This document shows positions 34,444 through 44,746 of a stretch of DNA of 64,000 nucleotides, piece after piece. Numbering within the stretch: position 1 is the first letter of the stretch; every line of letters starts with the position of its first letter. Below the pieces are notes generated by a model. That model had not been told where the DNA came from and made no database searches. It saw only the letters and a program-made list of their open reading frames with translations. The DNA comes from Macrolepiota albuminosa. Its lineage: Eukaryota > Basidiomycota > Agaricomycetes > Agaricales > Agaricaceae. The stretch is taken from positions 1,054,001 through 1,118,000 of the forward strand of contig JAMWFC010000029.1 in assembly GCA_027475525.1 (NCBI GenBank), read 5' to 3'. The translations under genes and the position numbers were made by a program.

Positions 34444-35852
34444 TGAACAATTCTTGATGAACGTAAGAGTCGTTAGTGTGAGAATTTTTCAAGAATTTCA
34501 GTGGGTCACGGTGTCGCCGAAAAAAGTTTGATGACCAGCTCATCTGCAAAACTTTCCTTTAGATTCGACCCACATACCTTGAACCTTGTAGTCATTGCCT
34601 TTTCTGAGATTTCTCTAAAGCCGCCTCAATTCAAAATGTACACATGTCCCAATGATCGTTTCTGATGCATTCCCGGAAGGGTCTTATCTTAAAAAATGAA
34701 TGCAATTACTCATTAGTGTATAGGCCGATTGAACATATCTGTCATATGGGGCACGCTTGATGGACTTATGGTTAGGACTTTGGTCTCATCTATGATCTTG
34801 AAGATGTCTTACTATCTACTGGCAATTTGACTGTTAGTCAAGCTGTAGGCCCAGCCTCTTTTGATCTTGACGCTGTTTTCTTTCCCTCTGTATGTTTTGG
34901 ACAAAGCAAATATATTGCTGTTCGCTCGCTCTGTTCCTACAAAGTGCGAAGCCCGTTGACTCTAGTCGCACCAATCTGACGTTCCGCATACATACTTCCG
35001 GGGATGATGACATTGTGTCCGTATGGACGTTCTAAATCTTTGATCTGACTTTCTAGCTGTGCGATCCTATTATCCCGGCCAACGCGCACGCAGCACTAGA
35101 CGTCGCTTCTCTTAACAGTGCTATTATTTGTGGTCTATGTTGTGATAACAATCTCTTTGTGATCTATCCCTCATCAGGCTCGACAGCCGATTTGGACTTA
35201 CTCTTGTCCGAGAAGCGCGCTTGTATCTAGCAAGCAGAGACCTAGAAGCCCGCATACTATTCACGCCGATGCGATGTCTGGTGAAGCGATAGTATCAGCG
35301 CCGCTCTTACCGCCCGGTGACATATTCCACGACTGACAACATCATGTCTGCCGCGTCAGAATCCAGGGCTGTCAGCCCAACACGTTGATCTTGCTTCGTC
35401 ATCTCCCCTGGCTGGGTCCCTAATCGTATACTAATGGACCAGAGTCTACATATGAAACGGCCATATCGCGGCAGCACTAGATCACTGCAGCCATGGCATC
35501 TGGGCCTCTCGATCTGACGCGGTAATATCATCCATTGATATTTTGAAAAAAAAATAGTCATTATATCAAGTGTGACCCGAGTCCACAGGAGACACACTTC
35601 ACCAAAGATAATATTGCCAGTTGATTATCTGTGTTGGATCACTTGACTGTATCAGTTAACGGTCGCTCTAGATCCTGTCTTCAACACGCGCCAGGGTTAA
35701 TATAGAATTCGCACAAAACAATGCGCCGACATGATCTGCGGCGAACAATGACACAGCGTAATCACTGGAGATGCTATATGTGTTCAAGTCTTTGCGGTTT
35801 ATGTTTGGCTACTTCTGTTTTTACTGTTTTGAATTCTCTGTACCGGTGTGTG
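34444..35852. other. Intergenic, upstream of NIF3
   Basis: About 1.4 kb with no supported gene, repeat or RNA gene. Open frames near 35307-35597 lack motifs. Confidence 0.35.
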
Positions 35853-36006
35853 GCACGCCATGGCGAAAAAAAAAGACTGTGATAATGAGCCGGCTCGAAA
35901 TGGTTTTCGCTCGTTCCAAGTATCCTTAAGCACGCCATGGCGAAAAAAAAAGACTGTGATAATGAGCCGGCTCGAAATGGTTTTCGCTCGTTCCAAGTAT
36001 CCTTAA
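35853..36006. repeat. 77-bp tandem duplication (perfect)
   Basis: Copies 35853-35929 and 35930-36006 are identical, including a nine-A run. Intergenic. Confidence 0.97.
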
Positions 36007-36237
36007 GGCATGCCGTCAAGATCTTACCACGGTTTTGACTGACCCTTTTTCTTCCATTCCCCCGTATGGACAATGCAAGTATCAGACTCCCAGGATACTA
36101 CTCTAATGTTGCAGTGGTGAAAGTTTGATGCTGCTCTTCTGTTTAGCCGTTGCTTTTTCTGCGGTGGCGTCTTCTCTTTGAAGGAATGAATGGACAGTAA
36201 CAGCATTTCAAGTCATCGCATGAACTCATTATAAAAA

Positions 36238-36391
36238 TAGGGCGACATCTGAGATCTGAGACTTTACGTATGACTCAAATGACTTTCTTGCAGTTGAACA
36301 GCGCGCTTTTTTTTTAGGGCGACATCTGAGATCTGAGACTTTACGTATGACTCAAATGACTTTCTTGCAGTTGAACAGCGCGCTTTTTTTT
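36238..36391. repeat. 77-bp tandem duplication (perfect)
   Basis: Copies 36238-36314 and 36315-36391 are identical, including a T-run near each end. Intergenic. Confidence 0.97.
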
Positions 36392-36468
36392 TCTTAGAAC
36401 AAACACCCACGATTATGACGGTCGCCAGCTAGGAGAGGCTTATCTATCTGCAGGTTGCATGCCACTTT

Positions 36469-36622
36469 TCCCTCATGCCTTGTAGTGATAATCAACAAAA
36501 AACACAACACGCCACTGATGAGGACCTAGTCATTCTATCTTTTTGTCCCTCATGCCTTGTAGTGATAATCAACAAAAAACACAACACGCCACTGATGAGG
36601 ACCTAGTCATTCTATCTTTTTG
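36469..36622. repeat. 77-bp tandem duplication (perfect)
   Basis: Copies 36469-36545 and 36546-36622 are identical. Only about 80 bases separate it from the preceding duplication. Confidence 0.97.
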
Positions 36623-36850
36623 CTCGCATCAGCAACTTGTGAGGTTACAAGTACCCAGACCGCTTTACTCAAGGTCCAATGGAGAAAGAGTGTCGCAAAC
36701 GTAGAATCCCAGGCGCCAGGATTATTTGATTCAGGAAAAGTACTACGGAGAATTGCTAGGGAATGGGCACTTTACTTCAACAATCTGCCTATCGTGATGG
36801 GTGTTTAACCACTCTTGGTCAACCTGTCATCCTCTCGGTCCAGGAAATAG

Positions 36851-37004
36851 AGCCCGTGAAAATGATGAAATGGAGCGAATTTCTGTAATACTTGATTGGA
36901 GAGCAGTGGAGAAGCGACTAGACTGCAAGCCCGTGAAAATGATGAAATGGAGCGAATTTCTGTAATACTTGATTGGAGAGCAGTGGAGAAGCGACTAGAC
37001 TGCA
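36851..37004. repeat. 77-bp tandem duplication (perfect)
   Basis: Copies 36851-36927 and 36928-37004 are identical. Intergenic. Confidence 0.97.
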
Positions 37005-37383
37005 GAATCCTTGCTCGTCGGCAGTCTCCTACTCTACGTGCTTCCAGTTTTCTCATCTGAGGATTGAAGGGAATAAAGTTGGGAATGAATTCGACCACCT
37101 ATAGTAATTTCTTCCCATACAGAAATAACATTGAAGCACATATCCGGCCCTGTAACTCACAATGGCATTCCCAATGCGTTTTTGAAGACATACTGGAAGG
37201 TAATTTAATGCTGATCTGTAAAGACATGTGGGGAAAGAACCTGACGAGGTTATCTAGTGAACATAAATGACATTTCACTCAGAGTATCCTATACCCCCTG
37301 GAGCATTGCCCTAGATCGGGTTCTGCTGTATGTACACGATCTACCTACTGGCCCTGTCTTCTCTTTAGTCATCCAATCGAGGT

Positions 37384-37537
37384 TATGTGCCCAGATGTTG
37401 AGATAGTGGAAGCTTGTTCAGGCATGCAAGTACTACTGACAAAGAACAGTTCCTGGAGAATATGTGCCCAGATGTTGAGATAGTGGAAGCTTGTTCAGGC
37501 ATGCAAGTACTACTGACAAAGAACAGTTCCTGGAGAA
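37384..37537. repeat. 77-bp tandem duplication (perfect)
   Basis: Copies 37384-37460 and 37461-37537 are identical. About 220 bases upstream of the ATG27 start. Confidence 0.97.
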
Positions 37538-37755
37538 AACAAAACGTATTGATTCTTTGGCACAATTCACAAATCACTGAAACTCAGAAGGGCTAGGTTA
37601 GGCCTAGGTTGGAAACAATTCAACCTGAAAGGAGACGTGCCCACGCTTGGTGATGTGATCAATAATTTTTGTGGACTTCCAAATGGTTTTGAAACTCAGT
37701 TGAGATACGGACTTCGGACAGGAGCTGCATGTTCTGCGCAGCCTGAGCCTTCATA

Positions 37756-39400
37756 ATGCGGTGGTTCCTCCTTCTGGCACTAGGCATCGTACTGTGCGTG
37801 GCAAACGACGAGTTGCCATGTACGATTCATCACGAGGGAAAGTACTATGACCTTGACCCACTCAAATCAAAGTAAAGGAGGCTCTTTACTCGGACGAGCA
37901 CCGTATTCACGAAATTCTGTCTAGTCAAGATTATGAATTCAGGACACCGGGTGACCACTCATTCACTCTGAATGTTTGCAGGCGACCTTCGAAAGAATCG
38001 TTTGGCTTGAAGGATATAGACGACTCTACGGTTGCTGGGTTTGTCAGATTGGACCACGGTGACTTTTCCATCGGGTGAGTCTCTTGTTGAATAGCATGTA
38101 AAGTAAGACTAATGAAATCTATAGAGCTGTTAATACAACTCTATCAATGTATGACTCGAACGTGCGCATGACGCTCACGGGTGGTTCACGCTGCTCTATA
38201 GAGCTGTTAATACAACTCTATCAATGTATGACTCGAACGTGCGCATGACGCTCACGGGTGGTTCACGCTGCAACTTAAATCTGGGGACACTGAGTTGCGC
38301 GCATCGACTGTTGTCGATTTTGTGTGCGATACCTCTGTTTTCGGCGCAGGTGAACCGCGCCTTGTGGCCCAGTTTCCACCTGGTAACGACGAGGAGGCGT
38401 GTGGTTATTTCATACAATGGAAGACCCATGTAAGCGCTTCCTCTGAATCTGTGTCGGTGATCTCGTAACTTTTTGGACAGGTCGCGTGCCCGACTAATGA
38501 ACCTGGTGGAGCATGGGGTTTCCTCGCGTCCCTTATCTTCACGTGTGTTCCTTTCATTCTCCTATGACATCTTCCCTAATTAACATCCAGACTAATTGGT
38601 CTTGTCCTCCTTTACTTTGCTGTTGGGACCCTATACAACCGATACGTCCTACACCTTCGAGGTTTCGACCAAATCCCTCGCTTTTCACTTGAGAGCATGC
38701 GCTACCATGCCTCCGAAGCTGTTTACTGGTTCAAGGATCTGATCGGGATAGGTTCAAAACAATACAACTATCGTATGCCACAAGAAGGGTTGAGCACAAC
38801 ATTATCTGGAGGAAGTGTATTACCTCGTTCCACATCAGGAACAGGAGGTCTCAATCCAGTTAGCCATCATACACAAGCGTCGAATCCAGAAAGTGCTGCT
38901 GGTACTAGCCCAGGTTCAGGGGGCGGTGCATTTGTTCGTCCATACAACTCCCGCACCACATCTGCATCTGGGAAGCAATACGATATTAACCCCGTCTCGC
39001 ATCAAGCGCAAGCGTCCGTCGCTGCGTCCGCAGTTCCTGCACCGCCCACGTCCGACCTATCTCAGTCTCAACCACCACCTCAATCGCCATCGCGACCTCA
39101 ACCTCGACAAGCGCCGTTATCCCCACCTGCTGTGCCCTCCGTAAATACCGTTCCAGCACCCGTGCAGGAGAGACACCGCCCGCAACCTTTCGACCTTGGC
39201 GACGATGATGATGGCGAGGTGAATTTGGGTACCACGAGCACGGTTGTAGACACCGCCCGCAACCTTTCGACCTTGGCGACGATGATGATGGCGAGGTGAA
39301 TTTGGGTACCACGAGCACGGTTGTGCCGAAGAAGCAGGCTGGTGTTGCTGCTCAAGAACGGGGAAGGGATCTGGGCGATGGTGGGGTGATAAGATTGTAG
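37756..39400 (+). CDS. ATG27: Autophagy-related type I membrane protein Atg27
   Basis: Exons: 37756-37871, 37925-38074, 38125 (or 38202)-38429, 38481-38542, 38591-39400. A signal peptide (MRWFLLLALGIVLCVA) is followed by the Cys-rich mannose-6-phosphate-receptor-like luminal domain: CTIHHEGKYYDLDPLKS, SFTLNVCRRP, AGFVRLDHGDFSIG, VVDFVCDTSVFGAGEP, EACGYFIQWKTHVACP. One transmembrane helix follows (LIGLVLLYFAVGTLYNRYVL), then a long Ser/Pro/Gln-rich cytosolic tail. Atg27 helps traffic Atg9 vesicles and vacuolar membrane proteins. Two 77-base duplications interrupt it. The one at 38118 spans the acceptor and exon 3, and one further base is still missing at its end to reach frame. The one at 39171 lies in the tail; removing a copy restores a frame to the stop at 39398-39400. 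Confidence 0.87.
38118..38271. repeat. 77-bp tandem duplication in ATG27 exon 3
   Basis: Copies 38118-38194 and 38195-38271 are identical and duplicate the 3' splice site plus 70 coding bases. Confidence 0.97.
39171..39324. repeat. 77-bp tandem duplication in ATG27 tail
   Basis: Copies 39171-39247 and 39248-39324 are identical. With both copies the frame stops early at 39297; with one copy it continues to 39398. Confidence 0.97.
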
Positions 39401-39412
39401 AAGGACTAGTTG

Positions 39413-39566
39413 ACTACGACCGACTATTCTATTTGTATTATTCTTTTTCTTGCGTGATTCAGGATTTGATGCCCTCTTTGTAGTAACACACTACGACCGA
39501 CTATTCTATTTGTATTATTCTTTTTCTTGCGTGATTCAGGATTTGATGCCCTCTTTGTAGTAACAC
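39413..39566. repeat. 77-bp tandem duplication (perfect)
   Basis: Copies 39413-39489 and 39490-39566 are identical. Just downstream of the ATG27 stop. Confidence 0.97.
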
Positions 39567-39671
39567 TTTCTTGGTTATGTTAGTCTTTTGCGTGCAAGTA
39601 CCTCCTGTTTCGCTTACCGTCTCATAAGTCACTGCATCTTCAATAATTCTTGTCTTGCTCGATGCGGGGTT

Positions 39672-39825
39672 CTAATCCTTCAGTGAATATAACTTTCACC
39701 AAATGTCTAGATGCGATCATCTCATAACTACGGTCCGTAAAGCTTTGCCTAATCCTTCAGTGAATATAACTTTCACCAAATGTCTAGATGCGATCATCTC
39801 ATAACTACGGTCCGTAAAGCTTTGC
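39672..39825. repeat. 77-bp tandem duplication (perfect)
   Basis: Copies 39672-39748 and 39749-39825 are identical. Intergenic. Confidence 0.97.
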
Positions 39826-40325
39826 AATGACCTCCTTGTCATAGGCTCTAGCTATAACTCCCCGCATCACTCTCCACTATCCACAGACAAGGTCAAGCTC
39901 AATAACATGAAACGTTATTTCGGCACGTTTTTGTCAAATCCTTATTCACCAGCTAGACGCTCAGCGTTATCAAAACTTCATTCCTTACGTTACAACTCGC
40001 CAATGCCGGTTTCGAATTCTCATCAGACATCTGCAGGATGTTGAGAACACTCAGGATATCGCATATACTGCAGTTGCAAGTAAAAGCGCGCACACGGACA
40101 TCTCAAAGGTCCTTATTCTTACTGGAAACAGTGCAGGTACCCTTCAATTCTAGATGTTTAGAGAGTAGGTGTTTTCGACATATATTTGTTCTTATGCAAT
40201 TGCGATGGTTCAATTACTCGGGTGGTTCACGCATGTTAAGTGATGAGTTTCAGTCAGGTTTCGTTGGACTTCTTGGCATCTAATTGGATGCGTTTTCTTC
40301 TTTGAGTAACCGTGTGTTCATCAAG

Positions 40326-40868
40326 TCTCTGAGGTTCTAGTTTCTCAATCTAGAGGTGCTACAAGTGAGATGGTACACACTTGGAGCTTTTCCTGCAATT
40401 ATTCGCAGAGGGACAATGTTAACGCCGCCGAGATGGAAGAACAAGAGTTTCCTATTCCGGTTCACTATGATCCATCCCGCTCCTTGTCGATCGTAAGTAA
40501 TTAGTAAAAATAGCTTTGCTCGGGAATATAAAGAGTCAACTACGTATCCATTGAAATCTGAAAACTTCCCTCTTTACTTAGTAAAAATAGCTTTGCTCGG
40601 GAATATAAAGAGTCAACTACGTATCCATTGAAATCTGAAAACTTCCCTCTTTACTCCTTTGTCGTTGAGAAGAAATCAAATCCGTTCAATGCCCGAAATC
40701 GAAATCTCTTTGTCTTTGCGAGTACGTGCTGCTTGAACAGGAGTAAATTGATTGAAGCTCGTGACACCAGGCGTAGCAGGAAGTGACACTCAAACTATGC
40801 GCTTCACCATCGGAACTATGGCTGTAACGTCGACCAACTCGTCAACAGGCATGCCTTTCACGAGCTGA
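40326..40868 (+). CDS. Unrecognised spliced protein, 3' part
   Basis: Three exons join cleanly: 40326-40492, 40613-40721 (after dropping one copy of the 40501 duplication; 40536 is the same acceptor in copy 1) and 40771-40868. The protein reads SEVLVSQSRGATSEMVHTW, FPIPVHYDPSRSLSI, TTYPLKSENFPLYSFVVEKK, NPFNARNRNLFVFAS and GSDTQTMRFTIGTMAVTS, ending MPFTS. Three joins in phase, plus balanced composition, argue for a real gene. I do not recognise the family. The 5' end is not found; the piece at 40036-40137 is a candidate. No membrane segment is seen in this part. Confidence 0.5.
40501..40654. repeat. 77-bp tandem duplication across an intron-exon border
   Basis: Copies 40501-40577 and 40578-40654 are identical and repeat the end of an intron, its acceptor and 42 coding bases of the unrecognised gene at 40326-40868. 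Confidence 0.97.
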
Positions 40869-41478
40869 ACATGTGCGTCTCCGAGTCCATCTAAGTAGTC
40901 TAGTTGTGCAAGGGCGAATCACCGAAATGTTTGATGAAGTCACGAGCCACGTTTCACAGTCTAGACGCCCAAGATCAGATTTGCACACCTTCACCAATCA
41001 CAGCCATGACCTATTGCTATGTCTAAGACGTGAAGAGCCGATGACATTCCTATGTGAGTTTTCAGTTGTCCGTTACCACGACCCCTTCGTCTGATGACCT
41101 CTTCAGGACCAGAAAAAGATCACCGCATGATCAAAAGCATGCACGAGGTTTCCTGGAGGCATCCACCCCGTGTTGCCCGAGATTTTTTATCGGGTAACAG
41201 GTGGGCGAGAGCCCGTCAGATGGTGATTATCAATGTGAAAAACGTGGCAAGTGGGGGTCCAAGCGCCTATCGGATCGCATAATAATTATTTCTTGTAATC
41301 ACCTTCTCCACCGGCTTGTTCTTCTTATCTTCTGCCCTTTCCCACCAAAAAAAGGCGAGACACATCAGGACCCATCAGAGAGTTTGCAGCCGTATCGGTA
41401 TGTTTCGTTCCCATTCTTGTTCACCAGCTGAAGATGATTCTTCGCTAGAGTTGATCACATCTTCATTCGATCGCACAA
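40869..41478. other. Intergenic, upstream of the Pro-rich gene
   Basis: About 600 bases without a supported gene; promoter of the following plus-strand gene is expected near its right end. Confidence 0.35.
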
Positions 41479-44368
41479 ATGGCGACTCCCCACCCTCGCC
41501 AACTTCCAGCCCGATTTCGATCCATGGCTGCGGCTCGTGATCGTGATCGTGAAGAACAGATCCGCAGTGATGAAGAATTTGCATGGCAACTACAGGAGCA
41601 AGATGTCCTTGACGAATCCATACGTCTTGCAAACGAGCGCCACGCTTCGTCGCGTCCCTTTGTCCCACCTGTAGCTCCCCCGGGCAACGGCAGCGACGAA
41701 GAAATAATCCAAGATGCTTTTGCAGGCCCGCCGCGCGCGCGCGATAGGAACGGTGCATCATATTCTCGGCGTAGTGCTACCGCTCCTGCCACCGCTCCCG
41801 TAGGTCCTGGACAACCTGTACTCGACCGGAATGGTGCCTTCACTCCCGAGCCATATCAGGCGCGTCCGCGCAATAGAAACGGTGCATCATATTTTCGTCA
41901 CTTCCCGCGTAGTGCAACCGCTCCTGCCACTCCTGCCACCGCTCCTGCAGTTCCTGGACAACCTGTACTCGACCAGAATGGTGCTTACACTCCCGAGCCA
42001 TATCAGGCGCGTCCGCGCAATAGGAACGGTGCATCATATTTTCGTCACTTCCCGCGTAGTGCAACCGCTCCTGCCGCTCCTTCCACTGCTCCTGCCGTTC
42101 CTTCCACCGCTCCTGCCACTCCTGCCACCGCTCCCGTAGTTTCTGGACAACCTGTACTCGACCGGAATGGTGCTTTCCCTCCTGAATCACATTCTCATCA
42201 CTTGCCACGTAGTTCAACCGCTCCTGTCACCGCTCCCGTAGTTACTGGACCACCTGTACTCGACCAGAATGGCGCCTACATTCCTGAGCCACATCAGAGT
42301 CGTTCAACGGCTTGGCAGTCTGCTTCAGTCATCCCTCCCGTTGTGCCCTCCGCACCTACGGGTGATACGAACACTGCTCGTGCTCCTAGACCACCCCGGC
42401 AGTCCCAGGTTCACCAGTCCAACGGTTCTGTCATACCCCCGACAACGCGTGCGCGCAATCGCACCGTTACCTTCGCTCCAGAGTCATCCCGGCCTCCGCA
42501 ACCTCCGCAACCTCCGCAACCTCCGCAACCTCCGCAGCATCATCAGACCACTGCTCCCTTCATACCTCCAGCTCCAGACTCATTCCGGCCTCCGCAACCA
42601 CCGCAGCATCATCAGACCACTGCTCCCTTCATACCTCCAGCTCCAGTTTTCGCTGGCTCAAGGAGAGCCGCCACGCCAGTTCCGCCTCGCCCTACGTATT
42701 GGTACCCTCCCGGTTTCGTACCGCCCCACATGCGTGCTCAAACTCCCGTCCCGATGATGCAGCCGATGTACTATCCCCGTACCCTCCCGGTTTCGTACCG
42801 CCCCACATGCGTGCTCAAACTCCCGTCCCGATGATGCAGCCGATGTACTATCCCCACCGGGCGCCGTCATACCTGCCCCGCCGATCCCTCCTATTTACCG
42901 ACCACAAAAACCGAACGTCGTCTCTTCCCCTCCGCCCCAAAAAACGGAGGAAGTCATCGTCCCGTTCATCCCACCGGAACCCGATGAAAAACCGAGCCCG
43001 AAAGCCAGGCCGAGGCCGATTTTGAAGCCCAAGCCGACAGTAAAGCCTGCATCAAAAGCTGTGGTGTCTTCTGAGAATGACGATACTCGGGGTCGCTCGC
43101 GCACGAAGACTCGGCCCACCGAGCCCAAACCCAAGGCTGAGAGCCCTGAATCCACGGTCATCGGTGAGGCAGACACCGATGTTGATCTTCAGTCTGGACC
43201 GCTGCATGACCTTCGCAAGCATGTCAGGATGCTGACAGGGTCTTTAAAATGTACCACATGTGCTGCCGAGGTACACCCCGTACGTCCCCTTGCCATTTCC
43301 TTCCCTCTCGACAATTTCCTGCCTTCCCACGTCATCTTTTCCGTCCTTTTTTTTTTTAGATTACCTTGCTGTTTTCGTGTCCAGTTTGTTTCTCGTTTTT
43401 ACTAGCTGAACTGACGATGACATCCTTCGTAGACACCCATTCACAAAGATCTAAGCACCTTGCCTCGCCTCCCCTCTTTCGACTCTCATCTACACCTCAC
43501 ATGCTCTGCATGCAGCACGATGTACTGCCGTGGATGTCTCCGTACCCCACATTGCAAGCGGACCTGCAACGCCGGGCCCGACGAAAAATGCTTCCTCAGG
43601 ACCTGCTGCCGCGCCGGTCGTGCAATCGCGATCTTCGCCATCCTCTCCTGCTTCGACGCCAAGTTCCTCGCCATGTTCCGCGCCTCGCGCCGTTCCACGT
43701 ACCTCGAATATATCAAAAAAAGCCTCTCTTCCTCATCTTCGCCCCTTTCCGAACTTATCCTCGAAACAGTCAGCTCCCTTCTTACTTGGCTCCCCATAGA
43801 CCCTATACATTCCAAGTCCCAGCCGCACGTCCATGACACCGTCAAGCCGCTCTTCCAGGTCTCCCTCTTGCTCGAGGTCATCCGGATGTGCCTCCGTGTG
43901 CCGCGAGAGGCGTGGATCCGCCGCCGCTCTTCCAGGTCTCCCTCTTGCTCGAGGTCATCCGGATGTGCCTCCGTGTGCCGCGAGAGGCGTGGATCCGCCT
44001 GGGAACGGAAAAGTATACAAGACGATATTGATGTTCCTTGTACGGCTCGAGGAGGTCGGCAAAGGTGTGCTGGCGGGGCTCGTGCTTGAGCGCCAAAAGG
44101 ATTCAGAGCGGACCAAGGGAGTTGGAGAGTCGTTTGGGCTTTAGCTGAACGCGTGAGTGAAAAGAATAAGGGGAATGAAAAGAGGAAAGAGTTGGGCTGG
44201 ACAGCAGGCGGCGAGCGTGAGAGCTTTTGTAAGATTTTGAGCGAGGAGAAGCTGGGTCAGGACTTGCAGGATATGAAGGACAAGATCCGGGAGGAGGAGA
44301 AAAAGGCGTTGCTGGATCATCTCCAGTGCCAGCTTCTGCGCTGGACAATGGCGGAAACACTGAAATGA
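41479..44368 (+). CDS. Pro/Ala-rich protein with UIM-like and Cys-rich (RING-like) parts
   Basis: The start is at 41479; exon 1 runs to 43270 and exon 2 begins at 43433. Near the N-terminus SDEEFAWQLQEQDVLDESI resembles a ubiquitin-interacting motif. Four imperfect repeats follow (41740-42300, units with GQPVLDQNGAYTPEP and RNRNGASYFRHFPRSAT), then a Pro/Gln/His-rich stretch and a basic Pro/Lys region. A Cys-rich module spans the intron: LKCTTCAAE, then LTCSACSTMYCRGCL and further Cys. It resembles a RING/IBR-type zinc fold, so a ubiquitin-ligase or ubiquitin-reader role is a reasonable guess only. The C-terminus is a charged helix ending RWTMAETLK at 44368. Two 77-base duplications (42702 and 43846) break the frame, and even with one copy a single base seems missing at each. 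The 3' splicing is unresolved. Confidence 0.6.
41740..42300 (+). repeat. Coding minisatellite in the Pro-rich gene
   Basis: Imperfect direct repeats of roughly 100-160 bases, each with a aggaacggtgcatcatattt-like core and cctgtactcgacc core, encode the Pro/Ala repeats. Embedded short Ala-Pro-Ala-Thr runs vary in number. Confidence 0.7.
42702..42855. repeat. 77-bp tandem duplication in coding sequence
   Basis: Copies 42702-42778 and 42779-42855 are identical. Copy 1 is in frame (GFVPPHMRAQTPVPMMQP), copy 2 is shifted and truncates the protein at 42834. Confidence 0.97.
43846..43999. repeat. 77-bp tandem duplication in coding sequence
   Basis: Copies 43846-43922 and 43923-43999 are identical, within exon 2 of the Pro-rich gene. 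Confidence 0.97.
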
Positions 44369-44746
44369 TACGCTCTCGCCTTTTCTTTTTTTCTTCTGGA
44401 GTCCGGCTGCGAAGTAGTATGTATGTTTGGCCTTCATTCGTTTTGGGCGTCACCATCTTGTATTCATCGTTGCACTTGTACATATAGCTGTTGCATACGC
44501 TTTGTCGTTTTCATTCATTCATAGTATAGTTTTACTTCTAGTGTATATTACATTCCATCCATCGAACACCATTGAAATCCCAACTGACAGAAAATGCTGA
44601 AAGCGATCCGATTTGGTTAGGAGAATAGATAAGGTAGATATGATCAGATAACAAGATCTAAAGATTCCCTGGGTCGGCGAAGTCTTTGTCTTTGCTCATA
44701 ACTCTACCTCAGAAACTATAACAGTTTCCTTTCGGGATAGTCAGAG
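44369..44746. other. Intergenic, promoter of the phosphoglycerate mutase gene
   Basis: About 380 bases with no supported coding frame. A tatgtatgtttgg-like AT-rich region near 44417 and a catacgctttgtcg stretch near 44493 are unremarkable. Confidence 0.4.

Larger units (their letters stand above)
36623..37755. other. Intergenic, upstream of ATG27
   Basis: Apart from the duplications at 36851 and 37384, no gene is supported. A plus-strand frame at 36620-36808 and minus frames at 36805-37098 lack motifs. Confidence 0.35.
39401..40325. other. Intergenic or 5' part of the next gene
   Basis: Apart from two 77-bp duplications, the plus strand has a short protein-like piece at about 40036-40137 (reading TQDIAYTAVASK and then HTDISKVLILTGNSAG) followed by GGTACC. 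It may be an upstream exon of the gene whose 3' end lies at 40868, but I could not connect the frames. Confidence 0.35.
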
